Shown piece by piece: positions 1 to 13,700 of a DNA stretch of 64,000 bases. The stretch covers positions 18,399,041-18,463,040 of the forward strand of contig NC_049981.1 in the NCBI RefSeq assembly GCF_000003815.2. Direction: 5' to 3'. This stretch comes from Branchiostoma floridae (lineage: Eukaryota; Chordata; Leptocardii; Amphioxiformes; Branchiostomatidae). Both the position numbers and the translations under genes were made by a program. Each line of letters begins with the position of its first letter. Positions within the stretch are counted from its first letter, which is position 1. The notes below the pieces were generated by a model. The model was not told where the DNA came from and searched no databases. It saw only the letters and a program-made list of their open reading frames with translations.

Positions 1-657
1 GCCGTACATCACATATGGAAGTACTGTTTGGGATACTGCACCGGAGCAAGACCTTCAAAAACTCCAACGAATGCAGAACAGGGCCGGGAAGCTGCTACTG
101 AGGGCCCACTACAGAACACCCTCGGCCGAAGTGCTGACTCGTCTCGGATGGAAGAACATCAAATCCATACACAGACAACAGAAGGCGTTGCTCACATACA
201 AGGCTCTAAACAACTTACTGCCAGTCTACATGAGGAACTTGTTTACATACTGTAGGGAAAGGTCAACTAGATCAACGCGACAAAGCGAATCCAACCTACT
301 ATACTTACCCATGGTCCACAGGGAAGCGTTTCGAAGATGTATAACGTACTCAGGCACAGTTCTGTGGAATAGTCTGAGAGAGAACGTGAGGCAGGCGCCC
401 TCTTTATCGTCGTTTAAGAACTTAACTCGACTAGAAATTATGTAACTATGGACTATGAGATGGACTGATATTATGTTGAAGACGAAAGGATCTATGGAAT
501 GGTGAATTGTATGATGATGAATTGTATCTTTTGTGTAGTGCATTGTATTTAGAAGGTATTTAGACCTCTGACCTCCTCCACCCTTGAAATCTTGAAAAAC
601 GGCTCAGGCCGAATGATGTATCAAGGTTAAATAAAGGTTGAAAAAAAAAAAAAAAAA
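1..657 (+). mobile_element. 5'-truncated non-LTR retrotransposon (LINE) 3' end
   Basis: A reading frame open from base 2 to the stop ending at 445 encodes the carboxy-terminal end of a LINE reverse-transcriptase polyprotein. Hallmarks are YGSTVWD, then LQKLQRMQNRAGKLLL, and WNSLRENVRQAPSLSSFK just before the stop. About 185 bases of 3' untranslated sequence follow, with an AATAAA at 630-635 and a 17-base A run at 641-657, which marks the 3' end of a target-primed insertion. The catalytic part lies outside the window or was never inserted. The family is of the CR1/Jockey-like type by wording of the motifs; I cannot name the exact clade. Confidence 0.85.
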
Positions 658-3600
658 TCAGCACATTCTTGGTTCCCTAGTAATAACTTCCGCTTGAAGA
701 CTGCTGTGCAGGTGCACATTGTCATGTATTATTGAAGTATGGGTATGGTCATGTTAATATATAGAAACATCATAAACATCATACAACTGCTATTTCACTT
801 AAGTAATTAGCTGGCTATTTTGCAATTCTCAGTATGAAATGTGCCAAGTAGTCTACCAAAAACCTCCTTCTCGTATAGAGATAATCATTGAGACTACAAC
901 TTAGTACAAGTGCCTGAGGCTGTTCCAAATACGTCATTCCCAAAGTACCTCAAGAGTATGATCCAGATGGTTTGAATTCCATTACTTTTTGGACTCAGAT
1001 TACTCAAATCTTATCATCCATCAGGGACGTTGTATTCTCTTGCTTTGTACCTTAGTAATATAACTCAAAAAGTTTAGTATGGATTGGATTCTAGTCACTA
1101 GTTATATTTCAGGAGTGACAGTAAAGCTGATTTACTGATGCATTACTGAAATGCAACTGATGGTAATGTTAAGTTACTGACAGTTTGCTAATGGTGGGTT
1201 TTATGATATAGCTAATTTGAAATTGATTACTTATAATAATATAAGATTTTTAAATCCCTGGCACTTTTCTTTAAAATTACAGAACTGCAACTCTTAGTAT
1301 CCATCATAAATCTTTTTTATTGTGTCAGATAGCCCTTATGGTTTGGTAACAGGATAAATTACTAATAGATCTAAAGATCATTTCTCTTGGTAAAACCTTT
1401 GCTAGGTATCAACATTGTCACGTATAAATGTCAATTAGGATACATTTGCTAAATATTTGTATGTATTTTGCAGTTTATGGTTTGTACGAAAGTCGCTGTA
1501 CTTTTTGTTGTATAAGTAAAGTTAAAGCTTCATTTGTTTGAAAACAAGGCTAATACCTTAATGATAAATGATACTGAGTGATGACATAGCTATCATACTG
1601 AATCTGAAGTTCCCACTGAGGATGATGTAGGCCAAGGAAAGTTTACTTGAAAGTTCATGCCTAAAGTATGTGGTGGTAACATAGGAGACATACATGTAAC
1701 AATGGACAGTGATTGACAAAATTATATTGTAACAAGAGACTACTCAAATACCAGTGTTGGCTATGTCTTAACAATAACAATGGAATTCAAAAGGCAGAAT
1801 ATAAACTTACAGTCACAGATCAATTCAATTCTGACAAAATTTGTGGTCACAATGTCTACAGCCTTATTCTGGCTAACTGGCGTATTATTTTCTTGCTTGC
1901 TGTCTGACAAAGGTTGCTGAAGTGATCAATAATTTTGTAAGCCTAAATTCTTTTTGCGTTGGAAGATAAGTTATTTCTGTTACAATGTTTTTCTCTTACA
2001 CATTACATTGTACATAATGAGCTTTCAGACATGCTAATAATGTTGCACTTGGACTTCTATAGTTGAATGATTCACACAACTCTTGATTTCAGCTTAAGTT
2101 GTTTTTGTCAAGGCCCTCTGTGAATTAGAGTTCAAGAGTATTGAATTATCCTTCTTGATGATTATGGAAAGTAGTTGGTATGTTAATGAATGTTTATACA
2201 GGATGGTGTTCTCCATGATAGATTTATAATGGAGCAGCTGTTCCTAAAACTGTTCTACAGCGTAGAAACTCAAACCTTTTAATGTCCTCTGAATCTAAAC
2301 ATAACTGGAGTTTGTTGTTATTTGAACGGGTACAGTTAAAGTGCTTTGTGGGTACTTTTGGGTGATACTCATCAAATTCTGGGATTTTCCGGTATTTTTA
2401 TAAGTTATTAAGGCATGACTGTACAGAACATGTTGGACAGCTCAGATGGCACTATAACGTGACCAGGTCTTGGTCGTGTTTGTATAACCTCACTGGGTCC
2501 TGTTCATCTGATGTTGTGCAGAGACTGCGTACGATGATCACAGGTAAACACATTAACATCCTGGTAGAATCGTGTGCACATTTATACGTATCTTTACGTG
2601 TACGACAACATGCAAGCTGTGCCCTGTTTAGGTTAACAGAGTCTCCCTTTAAAAGCGTTGCTGAGGTCTATTCCAACAGCTCGACATGATTCATCCATTC
2701 GGGATGTCCAGGATTAAAACTGAGTTGTTCTATAAACTATTCTCCGTCCCACATGAATGTTTAAAAATCCAGACTTTACTGCTTGATATGGCAGATCAGC
2801 ATGCCGGCCCCAGTTATGGTTGCTTGCCTGGATCATAGCCCCTCCCTAATGGTCACATACCGAGGATACCGATCCAGCTATTCCTTTGGTATTCTTGACA
2901 CTGACCAATGTGCGTGACAGGACACCATGTTTCTGGTGATAATTCTGACGTCCTTGCTTGAATTTTGTAGACAAGCAAGAGTTGAGGATATTTCTTCAAG
3001 TCAGTTGTTCACATGATGTGAAATTACGTCCCATATTTTCCGATGTCACACTCAGGTGGTATGGTCATCAGGGACTATTTTGAACTCCTGTTTCTAAATA
3101 AAGAGTGACAGAGGGATAGAGTGAAATCCTACCCTCCCACCTACTAGCTTCCCTACTTATATTTAGGTTTATTAAGATTTGTGTAGTTTTCAGATATCAG
3201 GGACGCAGCGCATGCTACGGAGCCTGCAATTCCTTGGCAGAGAGTGAAGGCTTAGTGAAAGGGTCATCAGTCAAAAGCTGTAGCACTATATCAACCTCAG
3301 GTACATCACGTTGTCCAGTATCTTTTGCTGTGTGTTGATCTACATTGTATATTGGAAAGTGTTTGATACGAGCATTGGAGTTAAAACAAAATTGGTAATG
3401 TTGAACCTGTAACGTTATAGCTATCATAGATCACTGTTGACCATTGAGTGATATTTCATATGATTTGAATTAATGATTGCTTCCATCTAACTGTTATACA
3501 TCACATAGCTGCTATAGTGTTGAGTAATATGTATATCTTGTATATGTGGTCTGCCATACACATGTACTCGTATATGTGAAAACATTCAATCTATTTGATG

Positions 3601-4126
3601 GTGGACTAAGCCACTCAATCTATCTGTAGTGTTTTGACAGCTTGTCCCTTTGACTTTGAGTACTCAAAGTCAGTGCTCATGCTATTTTGAAACGTTAACT
3701 TAGCTGTTGTAGTGATAATCTGTAGAGGAACTATTGTCTATAGAGGATAAACCAACCTTAATGGACTTAAGGAACAATGATGAAATTTTAGGAAAGATGT
3801 TAAGTACAATTGTATCACTTTTAGTAGAGGGGGACAATTTAGTCTCAGTCGAGGTTTGTTTTGGTCTCCAGTTCTGTCTCAGCTGTTGCTAGTCTTTTCC
3901 AATTAACCTCTACCGGTAGTACACTGAAGTAGCCATTTGGCTTCCATTCTCTACTCGATACAGCGTTAGGTAGCAGGGAAAAGCGGTTAAAAAGACTTTG
4001 TTCTGTACATAATTGCCACACCATATTTCTCGGGATATTTCTTTTAAATGATATATATTATCACATTCATTTTGTATAACGCATTTTCTTACTGTGTATG
4101 CATTTATCGTTTATGATAAGATTGCT
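658..4126. other. Non-coding stretch, no gene recognised
   Basis: AT-rich DNA with short unrelated open frames only. I see no exon that resembles a known protein. It is probably intergenic or an upstream intron of the palladin-type gene. The only sharp local structure is a 22-base perfect palindrome at 3651-3672. Confidence 0.5.
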
Positions 4127-4266
4127 TCTCTCCAAGCAGAAGTTGGCTGAGACTCTTCCCTGATTTGCTCCACTTTATGACAGCTGGCTCAGACAATGGC
4201 TGTCAGAAAACACTGTAAGCAAATCAGGTCAGAAGGTCTTCCCAACCAACCTCTGCTTGTAGAGTA
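4127..4266. mobile_element. Foldback MITE with CTCCAAGCAGA-type ends
   Basis: The left end near 4129 reads TCTCCAAGCAGAAGTTGG and the right end near 4247-4264 is its imperfect reverse complement (CCAACCTCTGCTTGTAGA). The complementarity continues inward for about 40 bases, both arms ending in the CTGATTTGCT/AGCAAATCAG pair, so the whole unit folds into a hairpin. The ends are related to those of the element at 16698-16870, and another lone end (TAATCTCCAAGCAGATGTT) lies at 4849. No clear target-site duplication was found. Confidence 0.6.
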
Positions 4267-4408
4267 CAGATGTGGTTTTATAATGATATGATATATCTTT
4301 GTACATCGATGAAGGTTAGACATCCAGATAATAAGATATGTATGGTAACAGCTAGTACTCAAACAGCTGGATAAATTTTGCTTATGATCAGATGTTTAAG
4401 GTAGCATC

Positions 4409-4528
4409 CATTACCTTTTGCTGGTGACTGAACAACATCAATTCATTTACATCTATTCATAAGTTTTTGGTTAAAATCCTGGTGCAATAATGACACACAT
4501 TTTGTTCAGTCACTGACAAAAGGTAGTG
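4409..4528. mobile_element. Foldback element, 24-bp inverted ends
   Basis: TACCTTTTGCTGGTGACTGA at 4412 is matched by the near reverse complement TCAGTCACTGACAAAAGGTA ending at 4525. The enclosed sequence is about 66 bases with no coding potential. A related end (TATCTTTGGTCAGTGAC) lies near 9753, so this is a dispersed family. Confidence 0.55.
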
Positions 4529-4771
4529 CTAGTACCTGAAATTTCTGACTGTTCCCCAGATCTATCCAGTTGCCTGTCAGTGAGTTACCTGGCATATAAT
4601 CTATCTTGCAGTTAAACATGTTTGGAGGGAGATAGTGCCAACAGGTCACTGCCACTTACATGTAGCAAAGCAGCCTCCATGTACAACAATGTCATACTAA
4701 CTTTTCCACTGTCACATTAACTTTCTGTTTCTGTTGTTGCTTTTGCTTGATGCAGGTCTAAGGCACTTAGC

Positions 4772-7700
4772 ATGTCTGAGCAAACGTAAGTAACTACCGC
4801 TCATCTTACATGGTCCTTAATGTAACAATGCTAATTGTGCTCATGCCTAATCTCCAAGCAGATGTTTGGAAGGAAAGTAAAAGTATTTTATGGCTGTACC
4901 ATTGATATATGGATTACATCTGTGTGGGCATCAATTTTCATCCATTAAAAAAATTGGAAAATGGATTCTAATGCCACAGAATGCCAAAAGTATTTAGTCA
5001 AAGAAAAAGATGTCAAAGATCAAGAATAAAGACTCTATTGTTTGATTTACCATACGCCGTGTTTTCAGTCATTTGTTCAACCTTCTGGAAAACTTCAATT
5101 TCATTTAGAAAACATTTTTCTTTTCCAACATCTGCTTGTAGATTACTCATGCCTTGATCATGATGGTGTATGTGGAAGAAGCATGTGGGTCCATGGCTGT
5201 GCTGATTGCTCCGGTGTGGTGCTCCTGCATCTAGAGTCACGGGTTGGTCACCAGTGCCTTCTGAAACTCCGCTGATGGAAAATGTTGCACCAAATCTAAC
5301 ACTTTCAGAATATGTTCAAGCTTAGCCAGCCTTTTTTACTTTAGTACGCTCTCTTGGTCGCTTCTCCAGCCAAAAAGACAGGACCCGAATTCGAACATTC
5401 ATTCCTCTCGTCATTTGAATATTTGTTCAGAATATGAACAAGCGCACTGATTGGCCATGGGGTCATCCAATCAGCAGAGGCCTCTACCTTTGATGACATG
5501 ACGCCCAGCATCCGTAGAATTTTGCCCTTTTTTTTCTTTTTCCCCTTCGTACACAATACTGCCCTTCATCCACAATCCTAACCAAGAAGCAAGTAGTACC
5601 AAATACTAACCACCTATTTGGACTGTTTGTTCCCTTTTTTAAAAGTAATTATAAATTTTAAATACATCATCTGAATTTCAGAAGGCAACAGACCCTGTAG
5701 CTGCATAAGGTGACTTGGAAGTGTGGTAAATTGCTGTTGACATTGGCCATATTCATCCTCCCACTGTCATGACTTCATCAGACACAGAAATAGATGTGGA
5801 CACCACACCTGAGCGTGGCGTAGCTGATTTAAGGGGCTATTGGAGCAGGTAGGGTGCGACTTCACCAAGCATTAACACTGAGTCTGGCTTGCACCATTCA
5901 ATTATGCTTGGCCAGAGATCATGGGCTCCAAACCTCTTGCTTTGCTTTCCAACTACCAGGGAAAATTTTACAGAATACATACAAATTTAATTCACATGAT
6001 CCACAACTAAGAGTAAGAAACATTGAAATTTTACGGAATTCATACGAGTATTACAGAATTTATACAAGTTTTACGGAAATCACAGTGTATACATAACGTT
6101 ACAATCATTACTGAGGTGTTGGACCAGCAGCCCAGGTTCGTGTGACACATTCAAGATGGCAAATTCAAGATGTCGGTCTCATTTCTTCCTACATGTACAA
6201 TATCTTGGTTCAAGAGCAGTTAAGGGCACATCCCATGCTGCTAGATACCAAAAGCCTCCACCTGCACCAATGCTGGCTTCTTATCGGACATATCTGTGTG
6301 ATTTAGACCAGCTAGCAGGGTGAGACTGATAGTTGGTGATAGCCAGGCCATGGTCCAACAAATTTAAGGATCGCGTGTATTTCATTAACTTGTATGAATT
6401 CCATAAAATTCATATGAATTCCATAAAATTTGTATGTTTCTTAGTAGGTAGTGGAACGTATGAAATTTAGGACCCCCATTTTACATTTGTTTCGTATTCC
6501 ACTGTGGCCATCATGTGTACATGTGTGTCATATTTCACTGTCTGACTGTCTTTGACTTGAGTGATCTTGATGTCTTTGTGTGGATGATGCTTGCATATCA
6601 CAACTGCTCCGTCCAGTGGTGGATCGTCCGAACTACAGATGACGACGGCAGTTTCCATAACAACAGGACAACAGGCAGATGAACAGTAGTTACAACACAT
6701 AATATACTAGATTTACCTGTTACACTATTGAGGGGCTAGCTTTGGTGAAAATGTTTTCTTTGCAAATACACTGGGAGTAGCAGCTCTGCCCTTCTTTGAC
6801 TGCCAATTGGAGTTTTGAACAGTTATATTTCTGTGAGCAGGGCACAAGACGTGCCTAGTGGAGAAATGGCTGAACAACCCAGGAAGACCAAACCAGGGAA
6901 GTTTACTCCTCCCACCTTCAGTAAGGTCAGTATCGTTTGCAACTGTGATAATTCTGAAAATGAAATAGAGATCATATCATGATTACTGTTAATGTCACCC
7001 ATCCAGAACAACCCACCTTTCACTATAGACCAGACAGATACTGGGCTGACATTACTTTTCATGTGATAGGTGCAAGCTGCATATAACCGGACTATAAATT
7101 CAGTAAATTTTTGCCATTAGTGTACCAGACTATAAAGCCATACGGCAACTTTCCAGTATTATGAATTTGCTTAAGTGCAATACAATGGGGCATATTCATC
7201 ATTGCAGTGAAATTTTCACTTATGAAGGACATATTAGTACACACATAAAAACTGTACTTTTGATAATTTTGGAGAAAGAGGTGAAGGGACTATACATTGA
7301 CTGTGTTTTTTTTTTTTTTCAAGCTAAAGACTTATTTACTCTTTTATGTTTTGTATAAGCCCTTTGTGATCTTTACTCAGACTTCATGCAAATTCTTTTT
7401 CCCCTGTCGCTCCAGATTTTATCTGAAAAAATTGGAGAACCAACAAATTAAATAAATGGTTCAAGATCACCAACAACATGGGCTCCCAAAGAATGATTGG
7501 GACCCAAAGAATTCAAAGTTGGAGACAGCCTTGGTATTGATTGATGGTTTATTGATATGCAAACCCTGTTACAGACCCTGGACTTGGAGATCTCAGGAAT
7601 GGAGGGTCACCCGCTGGTGCTCGAGGTGAATGTGAAGGGCACCCCCCTCCCACAGGTTCAGTGGTTCCGTGAGGGGGCACCCATCCAGAACAACCCTGCT

Positions 7701-10700
7701 TTCACCGTGGACCAGACAGGTAGGGGGCTGACATCACTGTGTCATGTTCTAGGTACAAGCTGCATATAACCAGACTGTAAGGTTTGAACCACTCTTACTG
7801 GGATGAATCTACTCTTTTTAATACATGTAAGTGGGATGGCTCTCCTCAAACAAGGGACCCAGGCTTTACAACCCATCCAAGGGGATGTTGCTAACCAAAG
7901 GTAGATACATTATCACTTTCACCAGAGTCAAGTGAGGAAATAGTTGTGAAGTGCTTTTTTCCAAGGGAACAACATTAATATTGTGGCCTGCTAGAGATTG
8001 AACCTAGAACTTTTAGATTCTACATGTAAGTCAACAACCCTAACCACAAGATGACCATGCCAACAAATAAAGGTTGGACATCCAGGTTAATACAAATGTA
8101 GTATTCAAAGACAATTCATTCTCTAGAACTGGACAAAAAAATTGAGATTTAGGTTTGAACATTTCAAGTGACATCCATCGCTAGAATGAAATGGCAGAAT
8201 ATTTCAATACAAGGACATTTTGTACATCTAACTGAACAAAATAATTCATCATGTCAAACAGTCAAAGTTACTAACTCATAACGATCATATGCAAATGTCT
8301 AAATCATTTTGCAGGTGAAGTGTGTACGCTGGTCATTGCTGAGGCATACCCTGAAGATTCTGGAAACTACACAGCCACAGCAGCCAACTTCTACGGCAGC
8401 CAGTCCTGCCAGGCGATCGTTACCGTGAAAGGTCAGACAGAGCCTAATGGTATGATTATACATTCACTCCATACATTCGTGGGCAGAATCATGCAGTAGA
8501 GAGTAGGTAGGCTTAGTTCAGATGACTTTTGTGTGAATTAGTAGCTATGCATGTCTAATGTTCATTTTTTACCAAAACCCTCATGAGCATTTTACTTACA
8601 GTAGAGTTACAATGATTCATACCCTGAACAATGTTTTCCCAGGCCAGTCTTCAGAACCCATTTCTCTGTCCCGGGACATAATTTCAACATATCCAAAGAA
8701 TCTGAGCTTAATGAAATAAGATTGATGAATATGTATTTTGTAAGCTTATAATGACAGGTTTAACAAAGAAAATAAACGATGCAAGCTCCCAAATAATCAG
8801 TGGGATCTCTGATTGTACTTTGTATGTCTTTAACATGGTCATTAAAAATTATTGAAAAAAAACTGAATGATGTGAACTTTTTTCCAGGCAAAGATGATCC
8901 AGGGTACATCCCACCCCCACCAGCCAGGTAGGTCTGGCGCACAGAAATTTAAAGAAACTGGTCATTTTGAACATGCTTCAACATGGAAAGCTGAATCATT
9001 GTTTGATACATATATTCTTCACTTTTGAATTCAAGTGTTAGGCTTAGTGTGTAGTTGGTGTAATATGTATCCTATTTCCTTTTGTGATACCATTGTGTTT
9101 GTGCTCTGTTAGTAACGGACCTGCTGTACTGCCAGACACACCACTGCCACCTCCACCTGCCAATGTCCAGCCAACCAGGTCAGCCACACTAACATACATG
9201 GAACTTACATTTATATGCGTCTTATCAAATAATGTGATCTCTAACCAATCCAAAAAACAATCCTTTCTTGTTCCTTTTCGTCATGTTTTGTCACATTGTC
9301 AGATCATTAGAGCTTGTCACATCGATGTTCAGCCAATTGTATCAGGCTATTGTTTACTGTGAAACTTGCTTCCAGTGGCCTACTTGACGACCTGCCTCCC
9401 CCGCCCCCAGAGGAGGAGAGGAAGGGTCCTGATGCTGCCGTGAGGATGCAGCAGACTCGAGTGACAGATGTAGGTATTCACTTAGCTGCAGTACTAGTAA
9501 GGTGTGCAGTACAAGTGCAAGGGGAGCTGTAATATACCAACAGTGGTCCTTGCCACAAACACCATAGTATTACCATTGTTTTGATGTTGACTTTAATTGA
9601 AGTGCAGGCCCTGGGAAAAAGACACCTTGCATCATTATATAAATCTTTGTACTTTAGATAACCTGAACAGAGGAAGATTGAAAGTTACATGTGCAATGCC
9701 AAATAGCATGTACTCAAGAAACTGGATATGACTTTGGAAATGGTAGCATCCACTATCTTTGGTCAGTGACAAAAAAAAATAACAGGCTATTCAATACATA
9801 GATGCACCACTGTTAAACCTTTTTCTTTGTCTTTGCCTGTGTTTTCAGGAGTACCACGACCGTTTGAGGAACCCTCCCCCTGTACAGCAGGAGGTTAGTC
9901 ACATACATGTTTCCAACCAGGAAAAATTACTTCTTTGTAGGCATCGTTGTTAAACTTAAAGGTTTCAACTTCACAATATACAAATGTTGCATTGTGATGC
10001 ACATGCTAAATGTACAGTTTAGCACAGCTTTTTCAAAAATTTTTTCGCACATATCACAATTAAGGATCAATACGTTTGATAGTATTTGTCAAATGTTTCT
10101 CCTTGTTCTCTAACTTCTTTTTTAAGCGGTTCAAAATTAGTAGCAAGACAATATTTTTTAGACACAGTATCGTGTCGTACATACTGGGTCATAGTTGTTG
10201 TATCTAGTAGTTAGTTACAACTTACAGTGCTTGCATTTGGCATTTCTGTTGCTGTCCTTTATTTGTGCCTTGCAACTTGGGAAATCTCAGATTTCTCAAG
10301 TTGATTTTGAATGTCTCGTAAGAACAGGAAGAATGGACAAGATTGCTGCTTCTGAGGGGTTTCCAAGTCCCTACCAAGCAGGTTATCCAGCTTGCTTGTA
10401 GTAACATGTACTCTGCACATGTATACTACATCGTAGTTTGAAAATAGTTGAAGAAATTCATGCATGTCAGACATATTGAGCTTTTTCATCATACAGGAGT
10501 AGTACTTCTACACATTTTACATAACAAACGTACAGAAATAATAAGCATATGTTTGGTTTCCTGGCCCTGATACCAGGCAGTCTAAATTCCTTGTACTGTG
10601 GAACATTTATTATTTATTCTCACTGAAGGTAAAAGGACATTAATGTTAAAGGTATGTTGTTAGGCTGATATCTACCAGTCAACTCGTTTGTTGCAATTTG

Positions 10701-13700
10701 AGAATTAGTCTTAATCAGTTTTTAGATTAAGCTACATGACAGAAGGAAACTGCCTAGATTTTGCATGATGTACAAATAAGTGTTTGGACTTGCCAACATC
10801 TAACTATCTAAACCCAACTCATAAAGGAAGAAGAAATAGTCACGATTTCAAGTACCAGAGTTATCAACCTAGAGTTGAGGTGTTCAAAAATTCTTTTGTC
10901 TCTAAAACTTGTTGTCACCAAGTATCCTCATTAGCTTTAAACATTACAGCAAAGTTAGGTGTGACAGATCTCTGTGTAATATAAGCAGCTGCGAAGCTAG
11001 TGTGTTACACTGAAGGGTGGTTAAACAGGCTACACAGAAAAAGATTGAAATTGGTGTCTTATGCGAAAGGGTGGTTCTACCAAGAAGCTTTTGTCAATGC
11101 AAATACAAAAGAATGACATGCAGGTGTTTGTCATTTCCACACTTATCTGTCTTTTGACTGGATAATTCTGCAAGATTGTGCTTATCTGTTGTCCATTGTG
11201 CTTTCAGGAATGTGAGAGAATATGTGATTGTGAGCTTGCTGCCATGAAGTGAAGATCACATGTGTCATACCATGCATGCCTGACATTGGAGCAGAAGGCA
11301 CCACTAACTAGCATGGGCCTGTATATCTTCACACACTTGTGGAATATGATAGTGCATGGCATGATCTGAGCTTTGCTTGGCTTCGACATCACCGCTGCTG
11401 ACAGAATGGTAAGCACATCAAAGTTTACGCTGTATGACAGTCCTTTAACAAAAAGCCTTTGCCAATAGGGTCAGGACGATTCAGCCATTAACCAACTTGG
11501 CCCAACACCCTGATCAACTCAGCCTAATAGAGAAAGTAATCTTGTTCCAATGTAGCTTCCTGAAGAGCTATTCTTCCACTGATTGTGACAGAGATGACAG
11601 ATGCTTGTAATTACAAGTTTGTAACACAGAGAAAATTTCCCTAGCGTCCTTAACTATGACCCTTTCTAGTAATATGCTTTTTTGGGCAAGCGACATCAGC
11701 TAGGATTTGATCTTGTTCCAATGTAGCTTCCTGAAGAGCTATTCTTCCACTGATTGTGACAGAGATGACAGATGCTTTGTAATTACAAGTTTGTAACACA
11801 GAAAAAATTTCCCTAGCGTCCTTAACTATGACCCTTTCTAGTAATATGCTTTTTGGGCAAGCGACATCAGCTAGGATTTGAACTCACAGTTTCTTGTTCC
11901 AGAGGCAGGGCCGCAAACCACTACATATATCAGTGTGTATGCATTCTGCTACCCAAACTCCGGTTAACTCCACTCAACACCCTTGTCAACTTGGCCAAGT
12001 TTAGGGTTAGAGTTAGGGTTATAATTAGGGTGTTGGACAGAGTTGACCAGGATGCTGGGCCGAGTTGGTCTAGCCAAGGGCTGAGTTGATAATGCATCGT
12101 ACACCGTACATCTGTTTCATGAAATAGAATAAGGGTACTTCTGGTCCAAGATGTTGGCAAGAACCTTCAAGTTGGATGTTTTGTATCTGGCCCTGGATGT
12201 GCTACACACTGCCAAGCCAATCATTTGTTTTTCTTTGGCCATCTTAGTACATGTAGATGTCATCAACAACAGTTGTAGTGGTTGTGAACTAAGTTTGAAT
12301 TTTTCAGCCTCAGTATAAGCAAAGTCATCCAATCAGGTTTTTGTCAGCTTGCTTCAGTGTGACCAATACCAACTGGAATTCAGACAGCGTGTTGTGGTCT
12401 GTTTTTTAGTGGCTCATATATTTACTTCCAGGGCGCTTTCGCCCCCCAGAACTATTAGATAGCCTTGACAATCTAGATAACATACAAACTGTCATATAAT
12501 GATTCTTTGTCACTGCCACAGTAGAATTTTTTGTATTGTACTTGAGATTTCTAATTACTTTCCTGACTAGATTACTTTATTGTGCTTGTATTTGAGATTT
12601 GTGAAATGAAGCATCCTATAATAAGCATTTATATGACAGCAAGGACTAATTTATGAAATACTCATTTTTGTTTGTAGATATTAAGATTTAACCATCACTG
12701 TGGTGTTGCATAGCATACCAGTAGGGTGTTTGGCTCAAAGCCTAGAGGTCCAGGATGGGTTCATGTCCCCTGAAATGTTCACTACCATTGGGTAGGCACT
12801 TTACAAGACTTTCCTCACTTCACACAGGCATAAATGGGTACCTAGCTTCAGTTAGGGACATTTTGGGAGAGCCACCTCTGCGAGCCACACATTGAGCACA
12901 GAAAAGAACCATTACCACAGTTATTAAAAAGAGTTGGGGTCCTACCTGGTATAAGGGGATGAAATAAATCTGTCTGGATATGCAGCTTGAACCTGGTGTG
13001 TTATGCCATGAGACTGGTTACCGGGTGTGCAATAGAAACAAGCAAACCTTAATTGATACCCCAAATTCACTTTAATGATGAAGTTAATTTAGTTCTCATA
13101 GCTTTGGTTGTGCTTGTCTGTCTCTCAGTCTGGTACTCTAATACCCCTTATACTGTAGCTGGTGTGTCAATGATCCCCTGTTTTAAATCATTTAGGAGTT
13201 CAGAGTGTCTGGTTTTGAAGAGCGTCTGATGAGGGAAATAGAGCATCGTCTGGAGAAAAGTGTAGAGGCAGAGGGCATGTTTGAGAATGTGCCACAAGCC
13301 CAGTGGCGTGCCCCCATGTTTGGCAAGAGGGTTCAGAACTACAAGGTGTTGGAGGGAGGAACGGCCAGCTTCAGTTGTCGTGTGGTGGGACTGCCAACTC
13401 CCAAGGTATGACGGCCTCTCATCGTGTCATGCCCCGTTTGGTGTGCTGCATACGCTCAATAAAGATTTTTAAAAAGGAGGCATGGCTATAGATGCAACTG
13501 TAATATTAAGGAGAAAAATAAAGAAAATGCATCCCAAGTGTTATAAAATAGTCCTTAAACTGAACTTGCCCAAAAAAGTTTTAAAATTTTAAAATGTTTA
13601 ACAAGAGGCAGTAGGGACAGCTCTAAAAGTAGACTCAAACTTGTGAGATGTCTGAATACAGTATAGTTGATATCGAAGTTTCTTGTGTGATGCCTTCCTT

